From NCBI GenBank assembly GCA_037445635.1, contig JBBIKC010000005.1:1-64000 (forward strand): 64,000 nt of DNA. The letters run 5' to 3'. Shown one piece after another: positions 32,873-41,313 of the stretch. Position 1 is the stretch's first letter; the number at the start of each line of letters is the position of its first letter. The notes beneath the pieces were generated by a model, which saw nothing but the letters and a program-made list of their open reading frames with translations, had not been told where the DNA came from and ran no database searches. The translations under genes and the position numbers were made by a program. This DNA comes from JBFMCC01 sp037445635. Its GTDB lineage: Bacteria > Chloroflexota > Anaerolineae > Anaerolineales > Villigracilaceae.

Positions 32873-34854
32873 GGCTTCGGCACCATCACGACGAAATCAA
32901 GATCGGCGTATTCCACACTGACCTCGTAATATCTCAACAGGGGAATACTCACCTCGCGAAGCCAGGCATTGTTCTCCTCCGCGAACAGGTCATCGGAAGT
33001 CTGCATTCGGCCGGGCGGCTCGGGCGCGATGATGAGCGCGTACTTCTGCGCGCTTATATCTGCCACGAACTGCCGCAGGGTAGGCTCGAAGCCGGTCATG
33101 GCGGCCTCCATCAGGGCGATGTTATCGTATTCGGGGACGAGCGGCACGCCCTGAATCAGATCATACATGAGCAGGTGGCGCTGGGTGATGAAGAGCACGC
33201 GTCCGCCGGAGGCCGCGGTCTCATCGGTCATGGCCTGGAGTTCGGCAAGGATTTTCTGGGAATCCTTGTTCGGAGGGATGGGCAGGCCGGGAGTCAGGCC
33301 GTGACGCGTGTAGATAACGAGAGTGGTCAGTACCGCGACGACGACCAGGAGCGGAGGAAAGGCCGGAGCCGCGGAAGCAGGCTCGCGGTCGGGAATAAAG
33401 CGGTCGAAGATTAAATAAACGGCGACGACGAGGGAAAGTAGAAAGAACGTGTCCAGATTGTGCAGGTTATCCCCTCCCCCGATCTTGGCGCTGACGACCA
33501 TCCCGCCGGTCAAGAGAATGAACAGAATCGCGCCCAGGCCGAACAGACGAATCCAGTGCCAGAAGGCGCGGCGAGTCCGCAGGTGATAGATCGTCAAAGC
33601 CAGGGCAGGAGCCGCGGCGATCAACCCGGTGGGCAGGATGCCGATGGAATTCCACGACGTGGGAAACAGGCGATACCACAGCATGGTGGAGGTGAAGGCC
33701 ATGTTGTACATTTCGGGCGCGATCTCCGAGATTACCAGAAACCATTGGCGCGCGGCGAGGGCCGCCGAGAGGCCGAGAACGGAATACGAGGCGGGAGGCA
33801 ATAGATAATGCCAAAGCGGACGATTTGAAACGGGCATTTCCATCAGATACATTGCAACCGCCAGCATGGCCGGGACGGGCGCCCAGTTGATGCGGCTGAT
33901 GCCCGCCCACAGCGAGGCAACAACGACCGCCAGCGCAGAGCGGACGGGGCGCCTGACGTCGAACCATGCCAGCACGGGAATGGCTGTGATAAGAAGATAG
34001 TGGAAGATCGGCGCCTGATAAAGATAATACATGCCCCACACGAGGCAGGCAAACCAGAACAGGCGATGACCGGATGAATCGCCAACGCGGCGGAGAAGCA
34101 GAAATACGACAATGAGAGCAAGAAAGAAAGCCGAGTACATTTCCCAAATGCGTTGAATCAAAATCGTCGGTCTCGGCAGAAGGAGCGGAACCGCCTCCAG
34201 GACGTAGCGGCTGAGGTCCTGATAGAACGGCGGCAGGGACATGCCGTAGTATCTCTCGGAAAGCAACAGCGAGGCGTGGTAGTAACGGGTGGCCTCGGAC
34301 CATTTCAGAGAAAACGGCTCGCTCGAAACGCGGGAGAGGACAGCCGCGCCAAGATAAACGAACGCGAGGGCAAGCAGGGCAAACAGGACGAGGTTCGAGT
34401 GGCGCACCGATGCAAAGCGCGGAAGCCCGGCCAGGAAATACGCCGCGAGGAGACTCAGACACCAGATGAAGAGATAACGATTCGCAAACGGAGTGAACAG
34501 GGAACGAAACGACCCCATGTAGGCAAACAACAGCAGGAAGACACAAACGAGAAAACCCAGCCAGTTCAGCCGGCCCAGTCGAGTCAACGGGCGGATGCGG
34601 GCGATCAATGCCTCCAGCCGGGCGCGCCTCTTCGTCCACGTGAGAAGCGTCAGGCCGAGGAGCCCGGCCGAAAGTCCCGCGAGAGCGAGCACCAGCAGGG
34701 TGCGCCGCCAATAGACGAAGAGCACGCCGCCCTGTCCGAGATTCCAGGCGAGCGCGCCGATCAGCCAGGCAATGATTGTTAATGAAAGCCGCGTTAGTCC
34801 GAGCGGCGTCAGCGGCTCGATGCGGCGGCGGGCGACCTCGAACGCGTCAGTCAT
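32869..34854 (-). CDS. Polytopic membrane protein, glycosyltransferase-like topology
   Basis: 661 residues with about thirteen hydrophobic segments from residue 20 to 535, then a soluble domain of about 125 residues. This arrangement resembles GT-C type glycosyltransferases of the ArnT/PMT kind, but no DD or DE motif in the first loop was identified, so the catalytic role is unproven. It is placed inside a peptidase operon, overlapping the M42 gene on each side, which is an unusual combination. Confidence 0.6.
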   Translation of the reverse strand: MTDAFEVARRRIEPLTPLGLTRLSLTIIAWLIGALAWNLGQGGVLFVYWRRTLLVLALAGLSAGLLGLTLLTWTKRRARLEALIARIRPLTRLGRLNWLGFLVCVFLLLFAYMGSFRSLFTPFANRYLFIWCLSLLAAYFLAGLPRFASVRHSNLVLFALLALAFVYLGAAVLSRVSSEPFSLKWSEATRYYHASLLLSERYYGMSLPPFYQDLSRYVLEAVPLLLPRPTILIQRIWEMYSAFFLALIVVFLLLRRVGDSSGHRLFWFACLVWGMYYLYQAPIFHYLLITAIPVLAWFDVRRPVRSALAVVVASLWAGISRINWAPVPAMLAVAMYLMEMPVSNRPLWHYLLPPASYSVLGLSAALAARQWFLVISEIAPEMYNMAFTSTMLWYRLFPTSWNSIGILPTGLIAAAPALALTIYHLRTRRAFWHWIRLFGLGAILFILLTGGMVVSAKIGGGDNLHNLDTFFLLSLVVAVYLIFDRFIPDREPASAAPAFPPLLVVVAVLTTLVIYTRHGLTPGLPIPPNKDSQKILAELQAMTDETAASGGRVLFITQRHLLMYDLIQGVPLVPEYDNIALMEAAMTGFEPTLRQFVADISAQKYALIIAPEPPGRMQTSDDLFAEENNAWLREVSIPLLRYYEVSVEYADLDFVVMVPKP

Positions 34855-35905
34855 CCCAGACGACCTTCTTCAGGAAATCTTCCTCCAGCCCGGCGGCGAA
34901 CGCGGCCAGCAGGCGGCCGGCGCGCTGGATGTCCTTCATCGCGACCACTTCCACGGGCGTGTGCATGTAACGGATGGGAATGCTCAAGACCATGGTCGGC
35001 ACGCCCTCCGCGGCGATCTGCAGGCCGTCTGCTTCAGTGCCGGAGAAAGTGGGCATCGGTTCAGGCACGACGGGAATTTCCAGCCGTTCGGCCAGTTCCT
35101 TGAATTTCGCATGCAGGAAAGGATGAATGCTCGGCCCGATTCCCAGCGTCAGGCCTTTGCCGATCGGGAACGCGTCCCAGCCGGTCGCGCCGGGGCCCTT
35201 GCCGAAGGTGGTGTCCACGACGACAGCCAGCGACGGGCGCAACGCGAACGCGGACGTAACCCCGCCCGCGAAGGTCAACTCCTCCTGCACGGCAGCCGCG
35301 GCCCACACGTCCCATGCGTGGGTTTCAGTTTGTAACGCCTCGAGACACAGGGTCAGCGCCGCGACGGAGACGCGGTTGTCACTCGAATGGCCGCTCAACG
35401 TCTCGCCGCTCAGTTCGACCGGTTCATTCGCGAACGACACCAGATCCCCCACCCGCACCTGCCGCGCTACCTGCGCGGCGGTGAGACCGACATCTACCAG
35501 CAGGTGTTCCAGCCCAATTCCTTCGTCCGCGGACGAATCGGGCAACAGCCGCGCCGGCCGCTGGACAATGATGCCGGGCAACGGTTTCCGTCCGTGGACA
35601 ATGACCGGCGCGCCCGGCAGGACGCGTGTATCAATCCCGCCTACCGCGCTCAGGCGCAGGAACTCGCCGGAGATGCCCGACACCATCAAGCCGATGGCGT
35701 CCATGTGGGCGGAGACCAATAGCGAGGGGCGCGGCGCGGCCGCGCTGCCGCGCATCAGCGCGTGGACCGAGCCGAGGCGGCTCAGGCTCACTTCGTCCGC
35801 GAGGGCGCGCCAGCGTTCCTCGATCAGACGCGCAACGGGCGTCTCATGACCGGTCAGCCCCGGCGCGGAGAGCAACGACTTAAGAAACGGGGAAATATCC
35901 GTCAT
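34847..35905 (-). CDS. M42 family aminopeptidase (third of three)
   Basis: 352 residues. Motifs: VSAHMDAIGLMVS, HSSDNRVSVAAL (bridging Asp), AVQEELTFAG (Glu pair), VVDTTFGKG and IPIRYMHTPVE. The QEE and AHMD motifs are kept, but surrounding sequence is the most divergent of the three. It is the first gene of the operon 35905 to 30072. Confidence 0.92.
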   Translation of the reverse strand: MTDISPFLKSLLSAPGLTGHETPVARLIEERWRALADEVSLSRLGSVHALMRGSAAAPRPSLLVSAHMDAIGLMVSGISGEFLRLSAVGGIDTRVLPGAPVIVHGRKPLPGIIVQRPARLLPDSSADEGIGLEHLLVDVGLTAAQVARQVRVGDLVSFANEPVELSGETLSGHSSDNRVSVAALTLCLEALQTETHAWDVWAAAAVQEELTFAGGVTSAFALRPSLAVVVDTTFGKGPGATGWDAFPIGKGLTLGIGPSIHPFLHAKFKELAERLEIPVVPEPMPTFSGTEADGLQIAAEGVPTMVLSIPIRYMHTPVEVVAMKDIQRAGRLLAAFAAGLEEDFLKKVVWDD

Positions 35906-35926
35906 ATCCGGAAAAGCCAGACTCGA

Positions 35927-36403
35927 TTATGGAGTGCTGGTCGAGGAGGGTGTGGGCGTGTCCGTCGGCGGGACAGGCGTATTGGTAGGCGTAGGCGTCT
36001 CGGTTGGCGAGGGTGTGATGGACGGAGTCAGTGTAGCTGTAAATGTCGGCGTGACCGAGGGAGTCTGCGAGGGGGTCAATGTGGGTGAAGGCGTATAGGT
36101 GCGCGTCGGCGGGAGGAAAAAGGTCGGTGAGACGGTTGGGGTCAGAGTGGAGGTGGGAGTCGCGGAGGGCGTGCTCGTGAAAATGGACGGAGTCAGGCTC
36201 AGGGTCGGCGTGAGCGGACCGAGAGTCTCAGTGATGGTCGCAGTCAGGAAAGTCGCGGTGATCGTCGCAGTGGGTGTGGGCGTGCGGGTGTCGGGCGCAA
36301 GCGAGACCGCCACCCAGCCCAGGCAATAACATGGCAGGGTGGCGAGAGTGATGGCAATCAACATGATGCGGCGGCGCGCCCGGGCGGCAATGGGATCGTC
36401 CAT
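35927..36403 (-). CDS. Thr/Pro/Ser-rich low-complexity protein with N-terminal membrane segment
   Basis: 158 residues from the ATG at 36403. A hydrophobic stretch at about 13-34 with two Cys (LPCYCLGW) acts as anchor. The remaining 120 residues are nearly all Thr, Pro and Ser in loose PTPT and TPS repeats, as in surface stalks and linkers that are often O-glycosylated. No folded domain is visible. Function unknown. Confidence 0.65.
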   Translation of the reverse strand: MDDPIAARARRRIMLIAITLATLPCYCLGWVAVSLAPDTRTPTPTATITATFLTATITETLGPLTPTLSLTPSIFTSTPSATPTSTLTPTVSPTFFLPPTRTYTPSPTLTPSQTPSVTPTFTATLTPSITPSPTETPTPTNTPVPPTDTPTPSSTSTP

Positions 36404-36519
36404 GGGGCGATGATAACATGGGAGAGAGGGGTTGGTAAATGGTATCAAGTTTCAGGTTCCAGGTTCCAAGTTTGCCTGTCCACTTGTGTACGTGGGATAT
36501 GTACCGCGCCCCTGCAAGG

Positions 36520-36525
36520 TATAAT
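36520..36525 (+). promoter_or_regulatory. -10 box close to the sbcC start
   Basis: TATAAT ends seven bases before the ATG at 36533 and no ribosome site is present. A leaderless mRNA is likely. Confidence 0.5.
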
Positions 36526-36532
36526 CCATTCC

Positions 36533-38611
36533 ATGATCCCCCTCAAACTTCGAGTCGCTGGATTTCTCTCGTACCGCGAACCGTCCGAACTCGATTTCGA
36601 CGGATTCGACCTGGCGTGTATTTCGGGGCAGAACGGCGCGGGCAAGTCGTCCCTGCTGGATGCGATGACGTGGGCGTTGTTCGGTGAAGCGCGCGGCAAG
36701 GACAAGGACGCCGTCATCAACCTGCAATCGAAGGCCGCGGAAGTCTCTTTGACGTTTGCATATGAAGGCAACACGTATCGCGTCCAGCGCACCGCGCCGC
36801 GCGGGAAGAGCACGATGGTGGAATTTCAGATTCTAGACGGTGGACAGCCTGCCGTCCACGGTCAGGGCAGTTGGCGTCCGCTCACAGAAAAATCGGCGCG
36901 CGAGACACAGAATCGCATTCAGCAGACCCTGCGCCTGGATTACGAGACCTTTGTCAACGCCTCGTTCTTTTTACAGGGCAAGGCCGATGAGTTCACACAG
37001 AAGAAGGCCAGCGAACGCAAAGCCGTGCTGGGAAGCATCCTCGGCCTGGAAATCTGGGAAACATACAAGGAACGCACGGCCGCACGCCGCAGGGAACTCG
37101 AGAAGGAAATCGCAGGCATTGAGCGAAGCATCGCCGACATTGACGCCGAACTCGCGGAAGAAGAACCGCGCAAGAGAGAGGTGAAAACGCTGGAAGACGA
37201 ACTAAAGCGGCTGAACGCGGCGCGCAGGACGCAGGAGGCCGCGCTGGAGAGCATCCGCAAGGCGACGGCTGAATTGGATCAACGACTTGCGGCGGAGAAA
37301 GCGAAGTTAGAGGTAGAGATGCGGGCGCTGAGGGAACAGGAGAAAGCGATCCGTGAGCAGTTGGCGTTCATCGGCGAATCGACGGGCAAAGTCGAGAGCG
37401 CGGCGAAATCGCTGGCGGAGGCCGAGGGACAAATTGCGAAACGCGGCGAGTTGGAGGAGGGCCGAAACGCGGCGCGGGAGGAATTTGCCACGTTGAAGGC
37501 GGAGAACGATCTGCGCAAACTGGAAATGGACGAACTCAAGGCGCGGATTGACCAGTTGGAATCCGCCGAGGGCGCAGTCTGTCCATTGTGCGGGCAGGAA
37601 TTGACCGAGAAACACCGCCAGTCCACGCTGAAGCAACTTAAAGCAGAGGGCAAGGAAAAGGGGGACCGCTTCCGCGCCAACAAGGCGCGCATGGACGAAC
37701 TGTCGAAGCAGATCGCCGCGTTGGAAGCACAGGCGGCGCGGCTGGCAAACGCGGAACGGGAGCGATTAACCCTGTCCAATTCAATCGCGCAGTGGACCGA
37801 GCGAATCGAGGCCGCGAAAACTTCCATCCGACAGTGGGAGACGACTGGCGCGGCGAGGCTGAAGCAAGTCGAAGCGATTCTCGCCAGCGAAAAATATGCA
37901 GCGGAGGCCAAAAAACCAGCCGTCAGCCTGGAAGAGGCCGAGCGCGCCCTGCTCGAGTTACAAGAGCAGGAGAACGCCAAGAATCAAGAGGTCGGCGCGG
38001 CGCGGCAGAAAGTGGCCGTGCTCGATTCCCTGCGGGCGCGCAAAGCCGACCTCGCATCGCAGCGCGAGGAACTCGGGCGCGCCGTTGCCCGCCACAAAAC
38101 GCTGGAACGCGCCTTCGGCAAGGACGGCGTCCCCGCGCTTCTCATCGAACAGGCGCTCCCGCAAATCGAATCCAGGGCCAACGACCTGCTCGACCGCCTG
38201 AGCGACGGGCAGATGTCCATCCGCTTTGTGACACAGGCCGAATACAAGGACAAGAAACGCGAAGACCTGAAGGAGACGCTCGACATCCAGATCAGCGACG
38301 GGGCGGGCACGCGCGACTACGAGATGTATTCGGGCGGCGAGGCCTTTCGCGTCAACTTTGCGATTCGGCTGGCGCTCTCCGAGGTGCTGGCCCAGCGCAA
38401 GGGCGCGCGCCTGCAAACCCTTGTCATTGACGAGGGCTTCGGCTCCCAGGACGCGCAGGGACGCCAGCGATTAATCGAGGCCATCAACACCGTGCGCGGC
38501 GACTTTGCCAAGATTCTGGTCATCACGCATTTGGACGAATTGAAGGATGCCTTCCCAACGCGCATCGAGGTGGAGAAAACGGAGCGCGGGTCAACGGTGA
38601 AGGTGATCTGA
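36533..38611 (+). CDS. sbcC: SbcC/Rad50-type ATPase
   Basis: 692 residues from the ATG at 36533. Walker A GQNGAGKS (32-39), then a long coiled coil from about 170 to 560 split by the zinc hook CPLC (C350, C353). The C-terminal head has YSGGEAFRVNFAIRLALSEVL (signature motif) and LVIDEGFGSQD (Walker B). With SbcD/Mre11 it processes DNA ends and hairpins. No sbcD gene is adjacent in this window. The protein is shorter than many SbcC proteins but has all ATPase parts. Confidence 0.92.
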   Translation: MIPLKLRVAGFLSYREPSELDFDGFDLACISGQNGAGKSSLLDAMTWALFGEARGKDKDAVINLQSKAAEVSLTFAYEGNTYRVQRTAPRGKSTMVEFQILDGGQPAVHGQGSWRPLTEKSARETQNRIQQTLRLDYETFVNASFFLQGKADEFTQKKASERKAVLGSILGLEIWETYKERTAARRRELEKEIAGIERSIADIDAELAEEEPRKREVKTLEDELKRLNAARRTQEAALESIRKATAELDQRLAAEKAKLEVEMRALREQEKAIREQLAFIGESTGKVESAAKSLAEAEGQIAKRGELEEGRNAAREEFATLKAENDLRKLEMDELKARIDQLESAEGAVCPLCGQELTEKHRQSTLKQLKAEGKEKGDRFRANKARMDELSKQIAALEAQAARLANAERERLTLSNSIAQWTERIEAAKTSIRQWETTGAARLKQVEAILASEKYAAEAKKPAVSLEEAERALLELQEQENAKNQEVGAARQKVAVLDSLRARKADLASQREELGRAVARHKTLERAFGKDGVPALLIEQALPQIESRANDLLDRLSDGQMSIRFVTQAEYKDKKREDLKETLDIQISDGAGTRDYEMYSGGEAFRVNFAIRLALSEVLAQRKGARLQTLVIDEGFGSQDAQGRQRLIEAINTVRGDFAKILVITHLDELKDAFPTRIEVEKTERGSTVKVI

Positions 38612-38638
38612 TCTATTTACAGTTAAAGAGAGACTCTC

Positions 38639-38872
38639 ATGTTCACGAACTCCATACCCGATTTCGGCCCGTACAACGACCTCGAAAATAGGATGATCCA
38701 ACGCCTCCTGGCGGTAAAAGTGGATGAACAGATAATTGGAATTGTGCAGGCAAAGTATGAAGAAGAATTAGTCCAACGAAATATCGTGCTTTCACGCCCT
38801 GAGAGAAAGCGTCTGTTTCAACAGGTCTCGAAGGCAGTGCTGGCCAGCGTGCTCGCCAAGCTGGACGAATAA
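38639..38872 (+). CDS. Small hypothetical protein
   Basis: 77 residues, ATG 27 bases after sbcC with AAAGAGAGA upstream. Predicted mostly helical (VDEQIIGIVQAKYEEELVQ, PERKRLFQQVSKAVLASVL). No family was recognised. It may be co-transcribed with sbcC. Confidence 0.6.
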   Translation: MFTNSIPDFGPYNDLENRMIQRLLAVKVDEQIIGIVQAKYEEELVQRNIVLSRPERKRLFQQVSKAVLASVLAKLDE

Positions 38873-38943
38873 TCCCGCCCTCTTGAATCCGTATTGTCAA
38901 AATACAGGTCGAAAGTCTGATCTCCGACTTTCGACTCGCTACT

Positions 38944-40158
38944 ATGCCTTACCTCCTCATTTCCACCACCCTCTTCCTCCTCGGTCTCGGCATCATTTAC
39001 TGGGTGCATTCGCAATATCACATGGACATCGTCGTCCGCCCGGCGGACAGCGCGCCTCCGCCGCATCCGCTCATCTCCATCTGCGTCCCCGCGCGGAACG
39101 AGGAGAGGAACATCCGCCGCTGTGTCGAATCCCTGCTCGCGCAGACCTATCCCAATTTCGAAGTCATCGTGGTGGATGACCGTTCGACGGATTCAACATT
39201 ACAGATTCTTGAGGAACTCCGTAACGACGACTTAAGTCGCCGCCTGCAAAGGCCGACGGGAGTCGGCACTACGAGGGAATCGCGTTTGCAAATCATCCAC
39301 GGATCAGACCTGCCCCCGGGCTGGGCTGGCAAACCCCACGCGTTGACCCAGGCCTCGGCCGCAGCGCGCGGCGAGTGGCTGTGCTTCGTGGACGCGGATA
39401 CCTTCCCCGCGCCCGAAACGGTCGCGGCGTGTTACGCCAAAGCCCTCGAAACCAAAGCCGACCTGTTTACGATCCTCACCCACCAGGAACTCGGCTCGTT
39501 CTGGGAAAAAGTACTCATGCCCCTCGTATTGACCGCGCTCTCGGTGGGATTCTCGCCGCGCAGGGTCAATGACCCGAAACAACGCGTCGCGGTCGCCAAC
39601 GGACAGTTCATTCTCATCAAACGTAGTGTGTATGATGCCATTGGCGGACACGAAAAAATCAAAGACCAGATCGTGGAGGACAAGGCCATCTCCGAGCAGG
39701 TCAAATGGAACGGCTATCGGCTGATCGTTGCCAATGGCTACGCGGTGGCGCGTACGCGCATGTACACATCCCTGTCCGAGATTTGGGAGGGCTGGACGAA
39801 GAACATCTACCTCGGCCTGCGCGACACACCCGCCATGCTCCTGCTCGGCGCGTTCGGCGCGACGCTGGCGTTGATCGCGGCATTGTTTCTGCCAATCTGG
39901 CCATTGCTGGGATTCGTGTGGTATCATAACGGCGGCGGATGGATGGCCGTTTCCGTTATCCTCAAATCGCTGATCGTGTGGGGCGCGCTGTTATACGCGC
40001 GCGCCGCCGTCAGCCATGGACTCGGCATTTCGAGGCTGTACGCGCTCACGGTCCCGCTCGGTGCGGGTTTGTTCGCGGCAATCATGCTCACATCCGCGTG
40101 GAAGGTTCTTTCCGGTCAGGGTGTCACCTGGCGCGGGCGCGTCTATCGTCCGCGCTAA
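38944..40158 (+). CDS. Family 2 glycosyltransferase, membrane-bound
   Basis: 404 residues. A leading membrane segment is followed by a GT-A domain: ISICVPARNEERNI, VIVVDDRSTDST, FVDADTFP (DxD), and VEDKAISEQVKWNGYR. Two or three C-terminal membrane segments close the protein. It resembles hydroxychlorobactene or carotenoid-type glycosyltransferases that act on membrane lipids. Residues about 93-110 are encoded by an in-frame palindromic insert at 39221-39272 placed between DDRSTDS and the next strand. Confidence 0.88.
   Translation: MPYLLISTTLFLLGLGIIYWVHSQYHMDIVVRPADSAPPPHPLISICVPARNEERNIRRCVESLLAQTYPNFEVIVVDDRSTDSTLQILEELRNDDLSRRLQRPTGVGTTRESRLQIIHGSDLPPGWAGKPHALTQASAAARGEWLCFVDADTFPAPETVAACYAKALETKADLFTILTHQELGSFWEKVLMPLVLTALSVGFSPRRVNDPKQRVAVANGQFILIKRSVYDAIGGHEKIKDQIVEDKAISEQVKWNGYRLIVANGYAVARTRMYTSLSEIWEGWTKNIYLGLRDTPAMLLLGAFGATLALIAALFLPIWPLLGFVWYHNGGGWMAVSVILKSLIVWGALLYARAAVSHGLGISRLYALTVPLGAGLFAAIMLTSAWKVLSGQGVTWRGRVYRPR
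39221..39272. repeat. Palindromic insert within the glycosyltransferase gene
   Basis: Ends GTAACGACGACT and AGTCGGCACTAC are imperfect inverted repeats (9 of 12). The interior has CGACTTAAGTCG and GCCGAC/GTCGGC. It keeps the reading frame. Confidence 0.5.
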
Positions 40159-40181
40159 AAATCAAAAGGAGAGAAGAAAGA

Positions 40182-40625
40182 ATGAAACGCATGTGGATGG
40201 CTGCCATCGCGGGGGCACTGCTGTTGGGAGCCTGCGCCCCCGCGGCAACGGATATGGAAGCGTCGAACGTCTGGGCGCGGACGGGAATGCAGGACGGGAA
40301 CAGCGCCGTGTATCTGGTGCTGGTCAACAGCACAAGCGCGGACGATGAGTTGGTGTCCGCATCCTCTGAGATCGCGGAAGCGGTGGAACTGCACTTGAGT
40401 CAGATGGGGCCGAACGGCGAGATGCAGATGATTCCCCAATCGTCCATCCCGTTGGGGGCGGGCAAGGAAGTGGAGTTCAAGCCGGGCGGACTGCACATTA
40501 TGCTCATCGGCCTGAAACAGGACCTCCAAGTTGGCGACCAGTTCGAGGTGACCCTGCACTTCGCGAATCACGCCGATATTGTCCTGACCGTTGAAGTCAA
40601 AGAAGGCATGGAGATGGATATGTAA
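40182..40625 (+). CDS. PCu(A)C-family copper chaperone lipoprotein
   Basis: 147 residues; AAAGGAGAG precedes the ATG. Lipobox LLGAC with Cys at about 18. The mature part fits the PCu(A)C domain: ASNVWAR start, then the copper ligands in ELHLSQM...MQMI and GGLHIMLIGLKQ. Such proteins deliver Cu(I) to cytochrome oxidase CuA or related sites outside the membrane. A terminator follows. Confidence 0.88.
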   Translation: MKRMWMAAIAGALLLGACAPAATDMEASNVWARTGMQDGNSAVYLVLVNSTSADDELVSASSEIAEAVELHLSQMGPNGEMQMIPQSSIPLGAGKEVEFKPGGLHIMLIGLKQDLQVGDQFEVTLHFANHADIVLTVEVKEGMEMDM

Positions 40626-40655
40626 TTGATTTGTCAATCTGCCTGCTTTGCCCTG

Positions 40656-40688
40656 CCAGCCATGAACCCCATGGCTGGTTTTCGTTTT
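40656..40688 (+). terminator. Rho-independent terminator after the copper chaperone gene
   Basis: CCAGCCAT-7 bases-ATGGCTGG followed by TTTTCGTTTT. Confidence 0.9.
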
Positions 40689-40716
40689 GAAGATTGAATA
40701 ATTCTGACCGCCTGGG

Positions 40717-40759
40717 TGTGATAATAGTTACAATCGAATCTGACAAAATTTGTTATATT
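40717..40759 (+). promoter_or_regulatory. CRP/FNR-type operator and -10 box upstream of nrfHA
   Basis: TGTGATAATAGTTACA (40717-40732) matches TGTGA-N6-TCACA with one change. A -10 box TATATT lies at 40754-40759. If transcription starts near 40766, the operator centre is at about -41.5, the class II activator position. No good -35 box is present, as expected for an activated promoter. A Crp/Fnr gene lies at 43272-43958. Confidence 0.65.
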
Positions 40760-40797
40760 AAGCGCTAATTAGAAAAATCGACCGGCAGGATGAAACG

Positions 40798-41292
40798 ATG
40801 AACAAAATTTCCCTCCCCCTCCTGATCGGACTGGCGGTTTTCGTGATTGCCATGAGCGTCTTCGCCTATGTGACGGACGCGCCCGCGTACGGCGGAACCG
40901 CATCCGAGACCTGCGCCAACTGCCACGTGATGGACGCGATGTACGAAAACTACTACCACGCCGCGCACCAGCCCTGGGCCGAATGCGCCGACTGCCACCT
41001 GCCGCACGAAAACGTAATCGCCTATTTTTTCGAGAAGGGACGTCAGGGCGCGCACGATGTCTACGTGTTCACCACAGGCCAGACGCCCGAAGTGATCCGC
41101 GCCAACGAACATTCGCAGGAGATCATCCAATCCAACTGCGTGCGATGCCATGAAGAGACCGTCGAGACAATCATGATGGGACCCCAGGCCTTCGACCGCA
41201 ACTGCTGGGACTGTCACCGCTCCGTGGCCCACGGCGAACGCGGCATGTCCAACAGTCCCTATCAGGATTCGACCTTCTACCCTGTCAGATAA
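40798..41292 (+). CDS. nrfH: Cytochrome c nitrite reductase small subunit (tetrahaem)
   Basis: 164 residues. An N-terminal membrane anchor at about 6-25 precedes four CxxCH haem sites: CANCH 39-43, CADCH 63-67, CVRCH 114-118 and CWDCH 136-140. This is the NapC/NrfH quinol dehydrogenase that passes electrons from menaquinol to NrfA. The gene for NrfA follows after 21 bases. Probably regulated by a Crp/Fnr protein at the upstream operator. Confidence 0.95.
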   Translation: MNKISLPLLIGLAVFVIAMSVFAYVTDAPAYGGTASETCANCHVMDAMYENYYHAAHQPWAECADCHLPHENVIAYFFEKGRQGAHDVYVFTTGQTPEVIRANEHSQEIIQSNCVRCHEETVETIMMGPQAFDRNCWDCHRSVAHGERGMSNSPYQDSTFYPVR

Positions 41293-41313
41293 TTTATTCG
41301 AGGAGATGCTACA

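Noticed and set aside
35930..36330. Regular TPT/TPS-coding repeats as a possible CRISPR or minisatellite.
   Set aside because: The units are degenerate, coding, and have no spacer structure; no CRISPR array or cas gene was seen anywhere in the window.
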